Positions 45,319 through 55,000 of a stretch of 64,000 nucleotides of DNA are shown here, piece after piece. The stretch's first letter is position 1. Every line of letters begins with the position of its first letter. The DNA is from Eustoma russellianum (Eukaryota; Streptophyta; Magnoliopsida; Gentianales; Gentianaceae), in the NCBI GenBank assembly GCA_036186865.1, contig AP025040.1:36571425-36635424 (forward strand). The letters are read 5' to 3'. The notes below the pieces were generated by a model, which worked only from the letters and a program-made list of their open reading frames with translations, did no database searches and was not told where the DNA came from. The translations under genes were made by a program, and so were the position numbers.

Positions 45319-45775
45319 CAGAAGAGTATGAAACAACAGTCTTGGAGCTGACCTATAACTATGGTGTGACAGAATACACCAAAGGAAATGCATATGCTCA
45401 GGTAGCAATCAGCACCAATGATGCCTACAAAAGTGGTGAAGTGTAAATCATGTGACTCAAGAGCTTGGTGGGAAGATAACCAGGCAAGCTGGACCAATTC
45501 CAGGAATCAATACAACGATTGTCTCTTTTGTGGATCCTGATGGCTGGAAAACTGTTCTTGTTAACAATGAAGATTTTCTGAAGGAGCTGGAGACGAAAGA
45601 TTAAGAGAGTATCATGAAGAGTTTCTGTGATGAATAGATAAGGCTTTATCTTGTTATCTTTCATATATATCAGAGTGCATGTATAACTTTCCAAATTGAA
45701 TATCTTTGCAGTTAAATAAGATCTGATATCGACTTACGGTATTAGTCGCTTCTAAGTTATGCTCTTGATAATCCC

Positions 45776-45785
45776 AAAAAAAAAA
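45776..45785 (+). other. Poly(A) tract at the end of the glyoxalase retrocopy
   Basis: Ten A about 170 bp after the stop codon. The string TTATGCTCT occurs just before (45757-45765) and just after (45786-45794) the stretch containing it. Confidence 0.6.
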
Positions 45786-45797
45786 TTATGCTCTAAA

Positions 45798-45837
<40 letters not shown>

Positions 45838-45838
45838 A
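45798..45838. repeat. (TA)n-(TG)n microsatellite upstream of LINE-E
   Basis: TA then TG dinucleotides ending in GTATGTACACACAC, which can fold on itself. Confidence 0.85.
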
Positions 45839-47193
45839 TGTACACACACATACATATAAATATAAAAATATATTTTTTCCTGCTCCAGCGAATTCGCTAG
45901 CCGCCACTGCAGAATGCTTCCGCCTGGCCAAACGTCCCCAACCGCTCGATCTTTCGCCACTGTTCTCACCGGCTCATCACTGTCGGCGCTCAACCCTAAG
46001 CCGCAATCTCGATTCAAAGGTTTTCCTTTGATACAATTCTCAGCCGATGAGGTCAATTCCTTTTCTTGTGCCATTCAAGCATCCTCTTGTTGGATCCTTC
46101 TGGCATGGCCACCCAGGCATGACGGCAATTAAAAAATCTTTTGATAGAATCGGATTTTCCAGACCAGCTCACATTGTATTGATGGATAAAGCGCATGTTT
46201 TGATGCGATTTGAGCATGAATCTGACTACAACCGCTGTTTTCTTCGTCGATCATGTAGCATTCTTGGATACCCTATGCATGTGACGAAACATACATACGA
46301 TTTTGATCCTCGATATGATGCACCAATCATGCCAATATGGATTGGCATGCTAGGCCTGCCCGTATATCTACATATCAACTAGCACTTTTCAGCATTGCCT
46401 CCATGCTTGGCTCTCCCATTCGCATGGACGTGGCAACACAACAACACTTCAGGCCATCGGGTGTTAGGGTTTGCGTGGAAACTGATGTATCGAAGGAGTT
46501 GCCAATAATACTTCATATTCAAAGTCATGATCGTTTTTTCAACCTATGATTTATGAGGACGTGTAATCTTTTTGTGCTACATATGGTATTTTAGGACATA
46601 AAACTGGGATTGTCAAAAACCTACATTGGCTCCTGTTGCGCCTCCTACCAAGCCTGATTCCCAGAAGACATGGATTGCAAAGCCAGGGCAGGAAAAATTG
46701 GATGATCAGGGGCTGCCTCAAAAAAAGGTTTCGGACCCTTCAGCACAAGTGATCATGGCACCTCCAGCTGCTCCCTCCAAAGTTTCTCGACTGTGCACCT
46801 TTTCGCAGAATTTAGATTTGTCAGGCCGTGCACATGATGATCTTCAGCAGGATATAATGCCTCGGATGAACCCCATATGCTGCATAGTGCTTCCGATTTT
46901 GAAATTTATTCTCCTGGGCATATTTCAAAGAGTGGTGGGATGCCCAATGGGTTGTGCAGTGAGTTTCAGCAGTTTTCGGATAATGTTAGTCGTTGAACCG
47001 TTTCTTTAACAAAACAGACTTCGGTTGATGAGTTGCTTCAACATATATTGCATCCTCCTGACATCTTAGATGGTTTTAGGTTTGTGCCGTATGTCAAAAA
47101 GAGGCACCGTCGACAACAAAGCCAGATTCCATGCCCTCCTCGTCAGGTGATCACTCATAGCTTTGCACGAACGTCATGCTCGCAACCTCAGGT
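45839..47193 (+). mobile_element. LINE-E: 5' end and ORF1 of an L1-type LINE
   Basis: A plus-strand LINE 5' end, with the same leader as the orphan at 37379-37447, followed by a broken ORF1. It is cut at about 47194 by the start of the C3 LTR; ORF2 is not in the window. Confidence 0.75.
45914..47193 (+). pseudogene. LINE-E ORF1 (DUF4283), broken
   Basis: The start at 45914 (M-L-P-P-G-Q-T) leads into A-R-S-F-A-T-V-L-T-G. After a frameshift near 46075 the DUF4283 core follows: L-V-G-S-F-W-H-G-H-P-G and later D-F-D-P-R-Y-D-A-P. A second shift lies near 46380, after which L-R/F-R-P-S-G-V-R-V-C-V-E-T-D-V matches LINE-D residues 174-187. The zinc-knuckle stretch near 46560-46620 is disrupted by a TGA and frame changes. 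The C-terminal low-complexity part extends to about 47190. Confidence 0.75.
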
Positions 47194-47563
47194 TGTTGGA
47201 GAATTAAAAGTTTGGGATTAAAAGGTTGGGCTTTGGCCCATTAGGGAAGGTTGCAAAACTTGGTTGAGCAACTTACTTTGAGTTTAATTATGTTTAGTTT
47301 CCAATAATGAAAATCGAAAACTAATGGGTCCTTAATTATCTACGTAACGAGTAGTTAATTGTAGGCTTTGGAATCACTCAATTACAATACCGGGTGAATG
47401 AGAAATTAATGCTCAAAGTAGAAGAAAAACGTTGTTAATGGGTGACGTGTCCTATTCTTAGGAAGCTACATCACCCTTATGGAGGAATACCACATTGGAT
47501 GTGCCCTTGGGGCGTGAGAAGTTTCTGACTGGAGGAAAAACATAGTTCGTTCTATGTAAAGTA

Positions 47564-47752
47564 CATCGATCGATCACATCGATCGATCACATCGATCGAT
47601 CGATGTCACTTCGATCGATCGATGTAATCGATCGAAGCCAGACAGAAAGCTTCAAGATCATTCTGCCTGACATCGATCGATAACATCGATCGCTCGATGT
47701 CTCTTCGATCGATCGATGTCACTTCGATCGATCGATGTGATCGATCGAAGTA
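47564..47752. repeat. TCGATCGA palindrome array in C3 LTR
   Basis: About ten blocks of CGATCGATCG/ATCGATCGATGT separated by short spacers such as TCACTT and GACAGA. The blocks are self-complementary and could form large hairpins. Confidence 0.85.
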
Positions 47753-48096
47753 GGACAGCGGACAAAATTTTTTCTGCTGAGCGGTTGTGTTTCAAACTTG
47801 AAACAAATGCTATCCTCCGGTATGTGATAAGATCAATCTGTTTTGATCTAATAGTGGCAGGGAAGGCAACTTTGATTCAACGGCTGAGATTTAAACTGAC
47901 CTAACCGCCCAACCGAATGTGGTTTCCATCTAACGCTCCAGGTTTAATTCTACGAATCAGGTTTCAATCTAAAGGCTGAAATTAAACCTTCCAAAACTGA
48001 ACAGGAAGTTTTGATCTAACGGCCTGTATCGATCTACGGTTTTGATCCGACGGTCACGGTTCCATCTGCGTAACCTATTCTCCAACCGTCTCCCCT

Positions 48097-48104
48097 ATAT
48101 AAAC
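48097..48104 (+). promoter_or_regulatory. TATA box of C3
   Basis: TATATAAA in a CTCCCC context, followed about 30 bp later by ACACACACACTTGCTC, a plausible start region. Confidence 0.65.
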
Positions 48105-48572
48105 AGGGCATGGGATGCATTCTAAACACACACACTTGCTCTCTGCATTCGTAGCATACTGCATTCATAGCATTCGAGTTTTGCATCACGTCCAGGAGAA
48201 GTCAGGACATTCGAAGGTCCACAGTAGTTCAAGTTCAGCAGTGCCGCTCAACTAAACAGGTACCCGTTGTATCCTGGGAGACGGTTGCTAACGCCGGTTA
48301 GGCATAGTATATCGGAGCAATACGTCTTAAGGACAGAGTCCTCGACTTGCCCCGGGTTTGCGTTATTTTGTTGTTTCATACGCACACACTGTTCGTTTGC
48401 GTCTTGGTACAGGATTGATTGTCGCCAACAATCTGAAGACGTACTTGTTCAATTACTTCTGTACTGTTTTATTTACGCAAAGCAGTGTTTATACTGATTT
48501 GCAGTCTACTTCTACTCATTTCTTAAATCTGATTATGTTCTTATCTATACGTTTTGATCGAACTGAACAGGA

Positions 48573-49049
48573 ATGGAAAACGAAAGCTCGAACTCTGTTC
48601 AAGGCTTTAATGGTGCTCACTCCGTGTCCGCACCTGACGGGGCAAACAATGTTACTGCCGGTGCGCCATTCAACACGGTTCCGTTGGCGCCTACTGGAGG
48701 GCCTCAGATGAATCCGGCTGCCACAGCTGCACACGTGGAGAAGCCGGAAAAGTTTGCTGGCAGTTTCTTTAACAGATGGCAGCAAAAGATGTTGTTCTAT
48801 CTCATGGCGCTAGGATTGGCCAGGATGCTAAGCGAGGATCCACCCGTGGTTGAACCTGTGGAGGATCAAAATCAGAACATGCAGAATGCCTTGGGTGCTG
48901 AAGCTTGGGCGTATACAAATTTTTGTTGTTTAAATTTGATTCTGAGTTGCCTAGATAATACTACTATGGCGTGTTTTGTGCATATAAAACTGTAAAAGCT
49001 TTGTGATCGGCTTTAGATAAAAAGTATCGCACAGAAGATAATGCCAAGA
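48573..49049 (+). pseudogene. C3 gag N-terminal fragment
   Basis: Starts M-E-N-E-S-S-N-S-V. The copia Gag core is visible as K-P-E-K-F-A-G-S-F-F-N-R-W-Q-Q-K-M near 48740, then A-Y-T-N-F-C-C-L-N-L-I-L. A frame change near 48965 is followed by K-T-V-K-A-L, a stop, and D-K-K-Y-R-T-E-D. Homology ends at about 49045. Confidence 0.75.
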
Positions 49050-49411
49050 TAGAATGGATCGAAGATGAGCTGAGGGTACCATATCCATAGGCGAGGAGAT
49101 ATGAAGGGAGCTAAGCTTAAGGATTTTTGTACTGCTGAGATGTTTGTATTATGACTATGTTTGAACTCTTTGGAATGTGACTATGACGTTTTGTGAGACT
49201 ACTACTTTGGGGACTTAGTTATTTCGTAATGCATGTTTAATTTGAAAAGTTTTAATTCTGCCTAAATTTTACTACCATGTTAAATGTTAGCATGGGAGTC
49301 CATGTCTTATGTTATGGATTTTCGCATGTTATGCACGATGCTTTGTACTCTCCTTAGTGAAGTACAGCGGGTGCACTGTATCCGGACGGGGCCCAGGTGC
49401 GGGGCGCTACA
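49050..49411 (+). repeat. 5' LTR of G4, last ~360 bp
   Basis: Resembles the end of the G2 LTR (GATGAGCTGAGGGTACC ... against GATGAGCCGCAGGTGCC) and ends GGGGCGCTACA before the primer site. The rest of the LTR is missing at the C3 junction. Confidence 0.75.
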
Positions 49412-49425
49412 GGTGGTATCAGAGC
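49412..49425 (+). other. Primer binding site of G4
   Basis: GGTGGTATCAGAGC immediately after the LTR. Confidence 0.9.
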
Positions 49426-49710
49426 CCAGGCTCTAGATTTCGGGCAGAACATGGGACTAAGTTATGATCTTAGCAATCTAAGTTTGATCTTAGACCTAAG
49501 TCATGATCTTAGATGAGTGATGGCTTTAGACTAGGACCACTTAGACCGGGTTTAGGATGTAATTTAATAACTAATCCTAAACTATGAAAGCTAAGTCTAT
49601 GACATAAGACGTGCCCTTTTATCTTCTCTACTTAAAAGCTTTCGATTTCGGTCCTTAGTCAAATTCAATTGATTTTATTCCGATATTCTAAATAGATGCT
49701 AAACCCATAA

Positions 49711-50892
49711 GTGCATATGGTGAGGCCACGTGGCAGACCTACGAGAGCACAACCAGCTGCTCAGGAGCCCATTCCACGGCCACCAGCACAGGTCCCGCCA
49801 CCACCTCAGCCGGACCAGAATCCTCCACCACCAGCTCCACAGGCACCTGTTCCTCCGGTCATCCCAGACATGAATGCTTTTCAGGCCTTTTGCCAAGTTG
49901 TTACTCAGATAGGGCAAGGCCTAATTAATCAGAATGCTGCACCTCAGCCACATCAGCCAGTAAGGGATGCCCAGTATTATTTTGAGAAGCTCAAGAGGGC
50001 TAACGTACCACCGTTTGAAGGAAAGCCAGACCCAGATATCGCAGAAAAGTGGCTAGATGAAGTTGAAAACTGTTTTGAGCTAATTCAAGCCCCAGAGGAG
50101 ATGAAAGCTCAGGCCATCCGACCTTTCTTGATCAGTGAGGCCAATCAATGGTGGAAGACAAATCTGCAGCCTTTGCCCAAACCGAATGCCTGGGAGAGAT
50201 TTTTACAAGAATCCCATAAGTTCTATATTCCCCCATCTGTCAAATTACAAAAGAGACATGAATTTGAATCTCTGAAGCAGGAGTCGGGCATGACAGTAGC
50301 GGAGTACGCAAATAAGTTCATTGCACTAGGAAAGTTTCAGCCTGTCATCATGAACGACGAAGAAACAAAAATGCTGGAATTTGAAAGAGGTCTGAATCCG
50401 AGGATTAGGATGTGGTTGGTAAATGCAAATCCTACCAATTTTGGAGCGCTTCTAGATGCATGCTACCGCATATAGAGAGAGATATTATCCAAAGAGATGA
50501 CGTGGGTCAAAAACAAGAAAGACAAGGGACCGGGAATGAGAAATATAAGAAAGTGGCAAAGAAGAATTTCAGAGGATCAGTTCGTCAGGGACAATCTCAA
50601 GGCCAGAATCAGCGACACAAGCAAAACCAAAATAATTAGCAGAAGAATCAGGCCTCATCTAAACAGCCAGCAATATCGGTATGCTCTCACTGCCAGAAGA
50701 GTCATGTAGGTGAGTGCAGGTGGAAAACAGGCAAATGCTTTGGATGCGGCAAAGATGGCCACATGATTAAAGATTGTCCAGAAAAAGGAGTGCAGCAGCA
50801 GCAACAACAAAAGAACCAGCGGCCCCGTACAAATGCAAGAGTGCACGCTATGACAGATGCTGATGTCGAGGAGACTGCTGATGTAGTGACTG
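49711..50892 (+). pseudogene. G4 gag, lightly broken
   Basis: The start at 49711 leads into a Pro/Gln-rich N-terminus, then the Gag core: L-K-R-A-N-V-P-P-F-E-G-K-P-D-P, W-W-K-T-N, and Y-A-N-K-F-I-A-L-G. A frameshift lies at about 50472 and a TAG, where a Gln codon is expected, near 50637. Two zinc regions follow: C-S-H-C-Q-K-S-H-V-G-E-C near 50680 and C-F-G-C-G-K-D-G-H-M-I-K-D-C near 50737. The final exon codons read M-T-D-A-D-V-E-E ... V-V-T-G, then the donor site at 50893. Confidence 0.85.
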
Positions 50893-50974
50893 GTAAGATT
50901 TAAAGTTTTATGCCTTCAATACTTTTCACTTATGCATGTCTATCATATTGCTTAGTAAAATGTGCATGGTTCAG
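50893..50974 (+). other. Putative intron at the G4 gag-protease junction (82 bp)
   Basis: Starts GTAAGATTTAA and ends TGGTTCAG. Phase 1. Removal joins V-V-T-G to T-I-L-V-C-S-I-P-A-N exactly; retention ends Gag after V-T-G-K-I. Its length is not a multiple of three, so read-through cannot reach protease. Confidence 0.75.
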
Positions 50975-51815
50975 GAACCATATTAGTGTGTAGCATACCT
51001 GCAAATGTGTTCTTTGACAGTGGTGCTAGCCACTCGTTTATCTCAAGGAAGTTTGCTAAGAATATCGATCATGATCCAATCCGATTAGATTCACCTTATA
51101 GAGTACAAGCAGCTGGCGATCAGGTGCTTGTTTCCCATCACATATTCAGAAATTGTGCGCTTGAATTTAATGACCAGATGTTTGAAGCCAATTTGATCCC
51201 CATATCCATGAGTGATTTTGATGTGATACTTGGAATGGATTGGCTCTCAAAGAATCATGCCCACATTGACTGCCGAAGCAGGCAAGTTATCATTAAGGAC
51301 CAGCTCGAGAAGAGATGTCATTCCAAGGAGGAACCAAATTAAAGAAACCATCTAAGAAAGTCTTTGTTAACGCAGCTCGTGCCAGCCAAGCATTAAGGAA
51401 GGGTCATGAAGGATTCTTGGTTTATGTTCTAAGTGCTGAGCAAGAAGGCCCTACCCTTGCACAAGTTCCAATTGTTAAAGAATACCCTGATGTATTTCCT
51501 GATGATTTGCCTGGGCTACCTCCTGATCGGGAGATCGCTTTCGAAATAAACCTTGTTCCAGGAGCGGAACCCATATCGAAAGCCCCTTATCGCATGGCAC
51601 CTGCTAAACTAAAGGAATTAAAGGAACAGTTACACGAACTGTTAGAGAAAAAACTTATTCGCCCCAGTGTTTCACCTTGGGGTGCTCCGGTGCTATTCGT
51701 GAAAAAGAAAGATGGAAGTATGCGCTTATGCATCGATTACCGGGAGCTCAACAAAATTACCATAAAGAACAAGTACCCGTTGCCCCAGATTGACGACTTA
51801 TTCGACCAACTCAGA

Positions 51816-51890
51816 GTAAGTAAATCATAAGTTTAACTTGAGTAAGATTTAAATCTTTTCCAAAACCCTACCTAAAGTATCTTAATGCAG
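51816..51890 (+). other. Putative intron inside G4 RT (75 bp)
   Basis: Starts with the consensus donor GTAAGT and ends AATGCAG. Phase 0. Excision joins D-Q-L-R to G-S-R-L-F-S-K-I-D-L, matching the unbroken D-Q-L-R-G-A-R-V-F-S-K in G3. If retained, a TAA follows four codons after the donor. Confidence 0.75.
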
Positions 51891-53097
51891 GGATCTCGAC
51901 TCTTTAGTAAGATTGACCTACGATCTGGGTACTTCCAGTTGAAGATAAAGGCAGAAGATGTCCTTAAGACTGCTTTCAGAACCCGATATGGACACTATGA
52001 GTTCTTAGTCATGCCTTTTGATTTGACCAATGCCCCTGCCGCCTTTATAGATCTCATGAATCGAATCTTCCAAGAACAGTTGGATAAATTCGTGGTGGTC
52101 TTTATAGACGATATCTTGATATATTCACCCGACGAAGAGACTCACGCAGCCCATTTGAGGATAGTCCTAAATATTCTATAAGCGAGACAGTTGTATGCCA
52201 AGTTCAGCAAATGCGAGTTTTGGCTGCGAAGTGTATCCTTCCTTGGTCATGTGATTTCAGAAGAAGGCATTTCAGTTGACCCCAAGAAAATTGAAGCTAT
52301 CACAGAACGGTTCAGGCCAACAAATGTTACTGAAGTAAGAAGTTTCCTCGGACTGGCCGGATATTACAGAAAGTTTGTTGAAGGATTCTCGAGGATAGCT
52401 GTTCCTCTCACCAGATTGACCCAAAAGAAAACCAAGTTCGAGTGGAGTGCCGACTGTGAAAGGAGTTTCTCAGAGCTAAAAGCAAAGTTGACGTCCGCAT
52501 TTATCCTAGCTCAGCCCACTCCTGGTGAGAAGTATGTAGTATACAGTGATGCTTCGAAGAATGGTCTCGGATGTGTTCTTATGCAGAATGACAAAGTGAT
52601 AGCTTATGCATCCCGACAGTTGAAGCCATTTGAGCAAAACTATCCTGTCCACGATCTTGAACTTGCTGCAGTGGTTTTCGCATTAAAGATATGGAGGCAT
52701 TACTTGTATGGAGAACGGTGTGAAATTAATACAGATCACAAGAGCCTAAAGTACCTCTTTACCCAGAAGGAGCTTAATATGCGGCAGCGCAGATGGCTGG
52801 AGTTAATAAAGGACTACGACCTTTCCATTCAATATTATCTGGGAAAAGCTAACAAGGTTGCTGATGCATTAAGTCGGAAAGCAATTCACCCACGGCAACC
52901 ACCTCTCCAGCGAGACATGGAAGAGTTCGGCTTAGAAGAAGTTGACTCAGTTGATGAGGTTCTCGCCAAGTTAGTTCTTGTTCCTTCATTGATTGATAAG
53001 ATCAAAGAGGCTCAAGGGAACGATGAAGCGTTAAGGAAAATCAAAGGAAGGATGAAAGATAAGCCATGAGACGACTTTGAAGTTTGCAGCAACGGCA

Positions 53098-53102
53098 GTT
53101 TA
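53098..53102. repeat. Left target duplication of G3 (GTTTA)
   Basis: GTTTA here and at 60716-60720, flanking G3; 5 bp is the expected size for a gypsy integrase. Confidence 0.95.
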
Positions 53103-53546
53103 TGTAGCGCCCCGCTCCCGAGCTCCACCCTCGGAAACGGTGCACCTGCCGTATCTCACTCAGGAAAATACTAGGCGTCACATCAACCTGCTACACGTCA
53201 GTGCTGACATAGAAAAATTTTCCTTTTCTTCCAGCGGAAACGATAAGTCAAATACTAATTCCGAAATTAAATAACTTTAAGAAAATAACGATGGAAAGTC
53301 TAGGCTGACCGGGCCTTACAAGTCAAGGTCAAATGTCTAAATCTAAAAGCATGAAAATCGTTTTCAAAAGTAATACTGAATATTAAAATAAAAAGTCTGT
53401 GTCACCCCCAAAGCATCACAAAAGCTTGTCTCCATCCTTGCCGCAGCCGTATCTACGAGTCACTCGGCCCACTCCACGGTATCGGACTCATCCTCAACGA
53501 AAATGTAATCATACTCCGTCTCGGCTACATATGGAATAGTAGGTGT

Positions 53547-53564
53547 GAGTGATGGTAATCACCC
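53547..53564 (-). promoter_or_regulatory. Short stem-loop in G3 LTR
   Basis: GTGAT-GGTA-ATCAC within a GAGTGATGGTAATCACCC context, the counterpart of the hairpins in G1 and G2. Repeated at 59308-59325. Confidence 0.45.
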
Positions 53565-53874
53565 AGTAGGTGCCTCTCAAAACAATACAAAACTTACATA
53601 CCCAAAACGATATCTCCACGTAACCACATAGAACAGATAACATGCAACCGGAAGGTAAGACACTCCACGTACTCAACATAAACTACATGACATGGCTTTT
53701 ACGGAAATAAACGCTCCACACAAGATGCATGCGCAAGTACGTGATGCATGCTCACATAACGTGTCACACGCAACTAGAACATGTCAGGCAATATGCTCCT
53801 AGGCCTATATGCAATGCATGCTCCCGGGACCTAGTTCCAGCGTCATGGTCTCTAGCCACCACTTGCCGTTCTGG

Positions 53875-54090
53875 ACACCCACGCCCTATAGACGCTGTGT
53901 ATCGTACGGCACCCACGCCCTATAGACGCTGTGTATCTCATGACACCCACGCCCTATAGACGCTGCGTATCCGTACGACACCCACGCCCTATAGACGCTG
54001 CGTATCACATGACACCCACGCCCGACCGACGCTGTGTATCATCACGGCCCCCACGCCCTATAGGCACTACGTATCCTCCGAACACGCACA
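53875..54090 (-). repeat. 33-bp minisatellite in G3 left LTR, about six copies
   Basis: Units of CACCCACGCCCTATAGACG plus CTGTGTATC and a variable 5-8 bp. Copied at 59636-59851. Confidence 0.9.
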
Positions 54091-54173
54091 CCCTCAGACA
54101 ATGGGTACCTCATGCAATGCACGTGCCATGAATGCAAGGGAAAGGGAAAGAAAACAGTTGGACGTCATCCTCT

Positions 54174-54347
54174 GACGTCGATCGTTCGACGTGGTTCTGA
54201 GGCACGTCGAACCCTCAGCCATGGGACGTCGATCGATCGACGTGGTCCTGAGGCACATCGAACCCTCAGCCCCTGGACGTCGATCGATCGATGTCCATCT
54301 GAGGCACGTCGATCTCTCACCCTCTGGACGTCGATCGATCGATGTCC
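54174..54347 (-). repeat. Four 44-bp units with GTCGATCGATCGAC palindromes in G3 left LTR
   Basis: Each unit is GACGTCGATCGATCGA(C/T)GT followed by GGTCCTGAGGCACGTCGA-type spacer. Copied at 59935-60108. The CGATCGATCG core also forms the array in the unrelated C3 LTR. Confidence 0.9.
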
Positions 54348-54954
54348 CCGAAATTCAGAATTCTCATTCTGAAATTTCTGCAGTCCATTCATCCAATCCC
54401 AAACGATCTTTCCCCCATCCCACATATTCATATACGCATAACGATCTCTCAACCCCACACAGAAACGTACAACAACGAGATCACGTTGAAAGCAAAACGA
54501 ATAACGGAAAATAAACACGTTACACATGATCCACATAAAATCAAGAACCAACGACAACCACATCACATAAAAATACCCTTTTGCCTATGCAAGCCTTCAT
54601 ACCGTTTTGAGGAGATAATGAATATGCACCTACCTCGATTCCAAGCGAGAAGTGATTGATACACGAGATGATGATCCCGTTAGGGTTATGGTTTCCTCCT
54701 CCTAAACCGTGGATCAAAGATCCTTCTTTTCTCTTCCTCTTGTGGTGGCCGAAATTGAGAGAGGGGAATGGGGAGAGGGAGGCTGCCGTGTGAGAAAAAG
54801 AAAAGGGGAATTAGGGTTAATGAGGTTTAAATAAGAGAGGGTTTTGGGGAAGATAAGGTTGATTGAGGGGAGGGATAAGATTTGATTATTTAAATATATT
54901 ATTTCCTCTTCTTTTTATTTTCCTTCTCTTTTTTTTTTTCTTCCGGATATAACA

Positions 54955-54967
54955 TCCTACCCCCCTT
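54955..54967 (-). other. Polypurine tract of G3
   Basis: Minus strand AAGGGGGGTAGGA directly before the LTR start TGTTATATCC. Confidence 0.85.
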
Positions 54968-55000
54968 ACAAAAAGTTTCGTCCCTGAAACTTGCCGTACC

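Larger units (their letters stand above)
43564..45604 (+). pseudogene. Lactoylglutathione lyase (glyoxalase I) retropseudogene, split by hAT
   Basis: Matches plant cytosolic glyoxalase I, which converts the methylglyoxal-glutathione hemithioacetal to lactoylglutathione. The start at 43564 (M-A-D-S-A) is followed by L-E-W-P-K-K and F-L-H-A-V-Y-R-V-G-D-L-D. The first glyoxalase domain continues with G-F-G-P-E-E-S-H-F-V-V-E-L, the second with Q-V-M-R-R-V-G-D-L-D-H-S. A frameshift at about 43682, a TAA at 43867 and a further frameshift with stops near 45440 break it. A hAT element splits the second domain at 44165-45318. The coding sequence runs without introns and a poly(A) run follows at 45776-45785, so it is a processed retrocopy. 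Stop at 45602-45604. Confidence 0.9.
47194..49049 (+). mobile_element. C3: Ty1/copia 5' fragment (LTR, leader, gag start)
   Basis: Starts TGTTGGAGAATTAAAAG at about 47194, a usual copia LTR start. It has a TATA box at 48097 and a gag N-terminal part from 48573. The LTR end and primer site are not clear: no TGGTATCAGAG string is found. It is cut at about 49050 where G4 LTR sequence begins. Confidence 0.65.
50975..53102 (+). pseudogene. G4 protease - RT - RNase H, lightly broken
   Basis: The protease active site F-F-D-S-G-A-S-H-S-F is near 51013. A frameshift at about 51312 is followed by RT: P-W-G-A-P-V-L-F-V-K-K-K near 51690, L-C-I-D-Y-R-E-L-N, and after the 51816-51890 segment, K-I-D-L-R-S-G-Y and the catalytic F-I-D-D-I-L-I-Y-S box near 52105. 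A stop near 52179 is followed at once by the connection L-Y-A-K-F-S-K-C-E-F. RNase H continues intact to 53069, with Y-S-D-A-S-K-N-G-L-G, T-D-H-K-S-L-K and V-A-D-A-L-S-R. A stop at 53067 lies just before the G3 insertion point. Confidence 0.85.
53103..54954 (-). repeat. Left (3') LTR of G3
   Basis: 1852 bp, plus-strand TGTAGCGCCCCGCTCCCGAG to CCGGATATAACA. It contains a 33-bp tandem array (53875-54090), a palindrome array (54174-54347) and a short hairpin (53547-53564). Open frames inside repeat in both LTRs and are not genes. Confidence 0.95.

Noticed and set aside
43564..45604. Functional glyoxalase gene
   Set aside because: Frameshifts, in-frame stops and a hAT insertion break the frame, and the missing introns with a poly(A) tract mark it as a retrocopy.
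48265..48572. Leader intron in C3 (CAG|GTACCC ... GAACAG|GA)
   Set aside because: GT and AG are present, but the LTR end and primer site of C3 are not defined and no frame test is possible in a non-coding leader, so it is not claimed.
50893..50974. Programmed frameshift or stop read-through between gag and protease
   Set aside because: The three elements would need different frame changes (0, +1, +1) and would translate 27-31 codons with several stops, while GT...AG removal restores all three exactly.
54174..54347. Regularly spaced palindromic repeats resembling a CRISPR array
   Set aside because: Spacers are themselves similar between units, the sequence is inside a plant LTR, and no cas genes exist. 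It is a tandem repeat.
53729..54659. Open frames of 66-133 codons in the G3 LTR, repeated at 59490-60420
   Set aside because: They recur because both LTRs are near-identical, overlap on both strands, and come from the tandem and palindrome arrays. No known domain.
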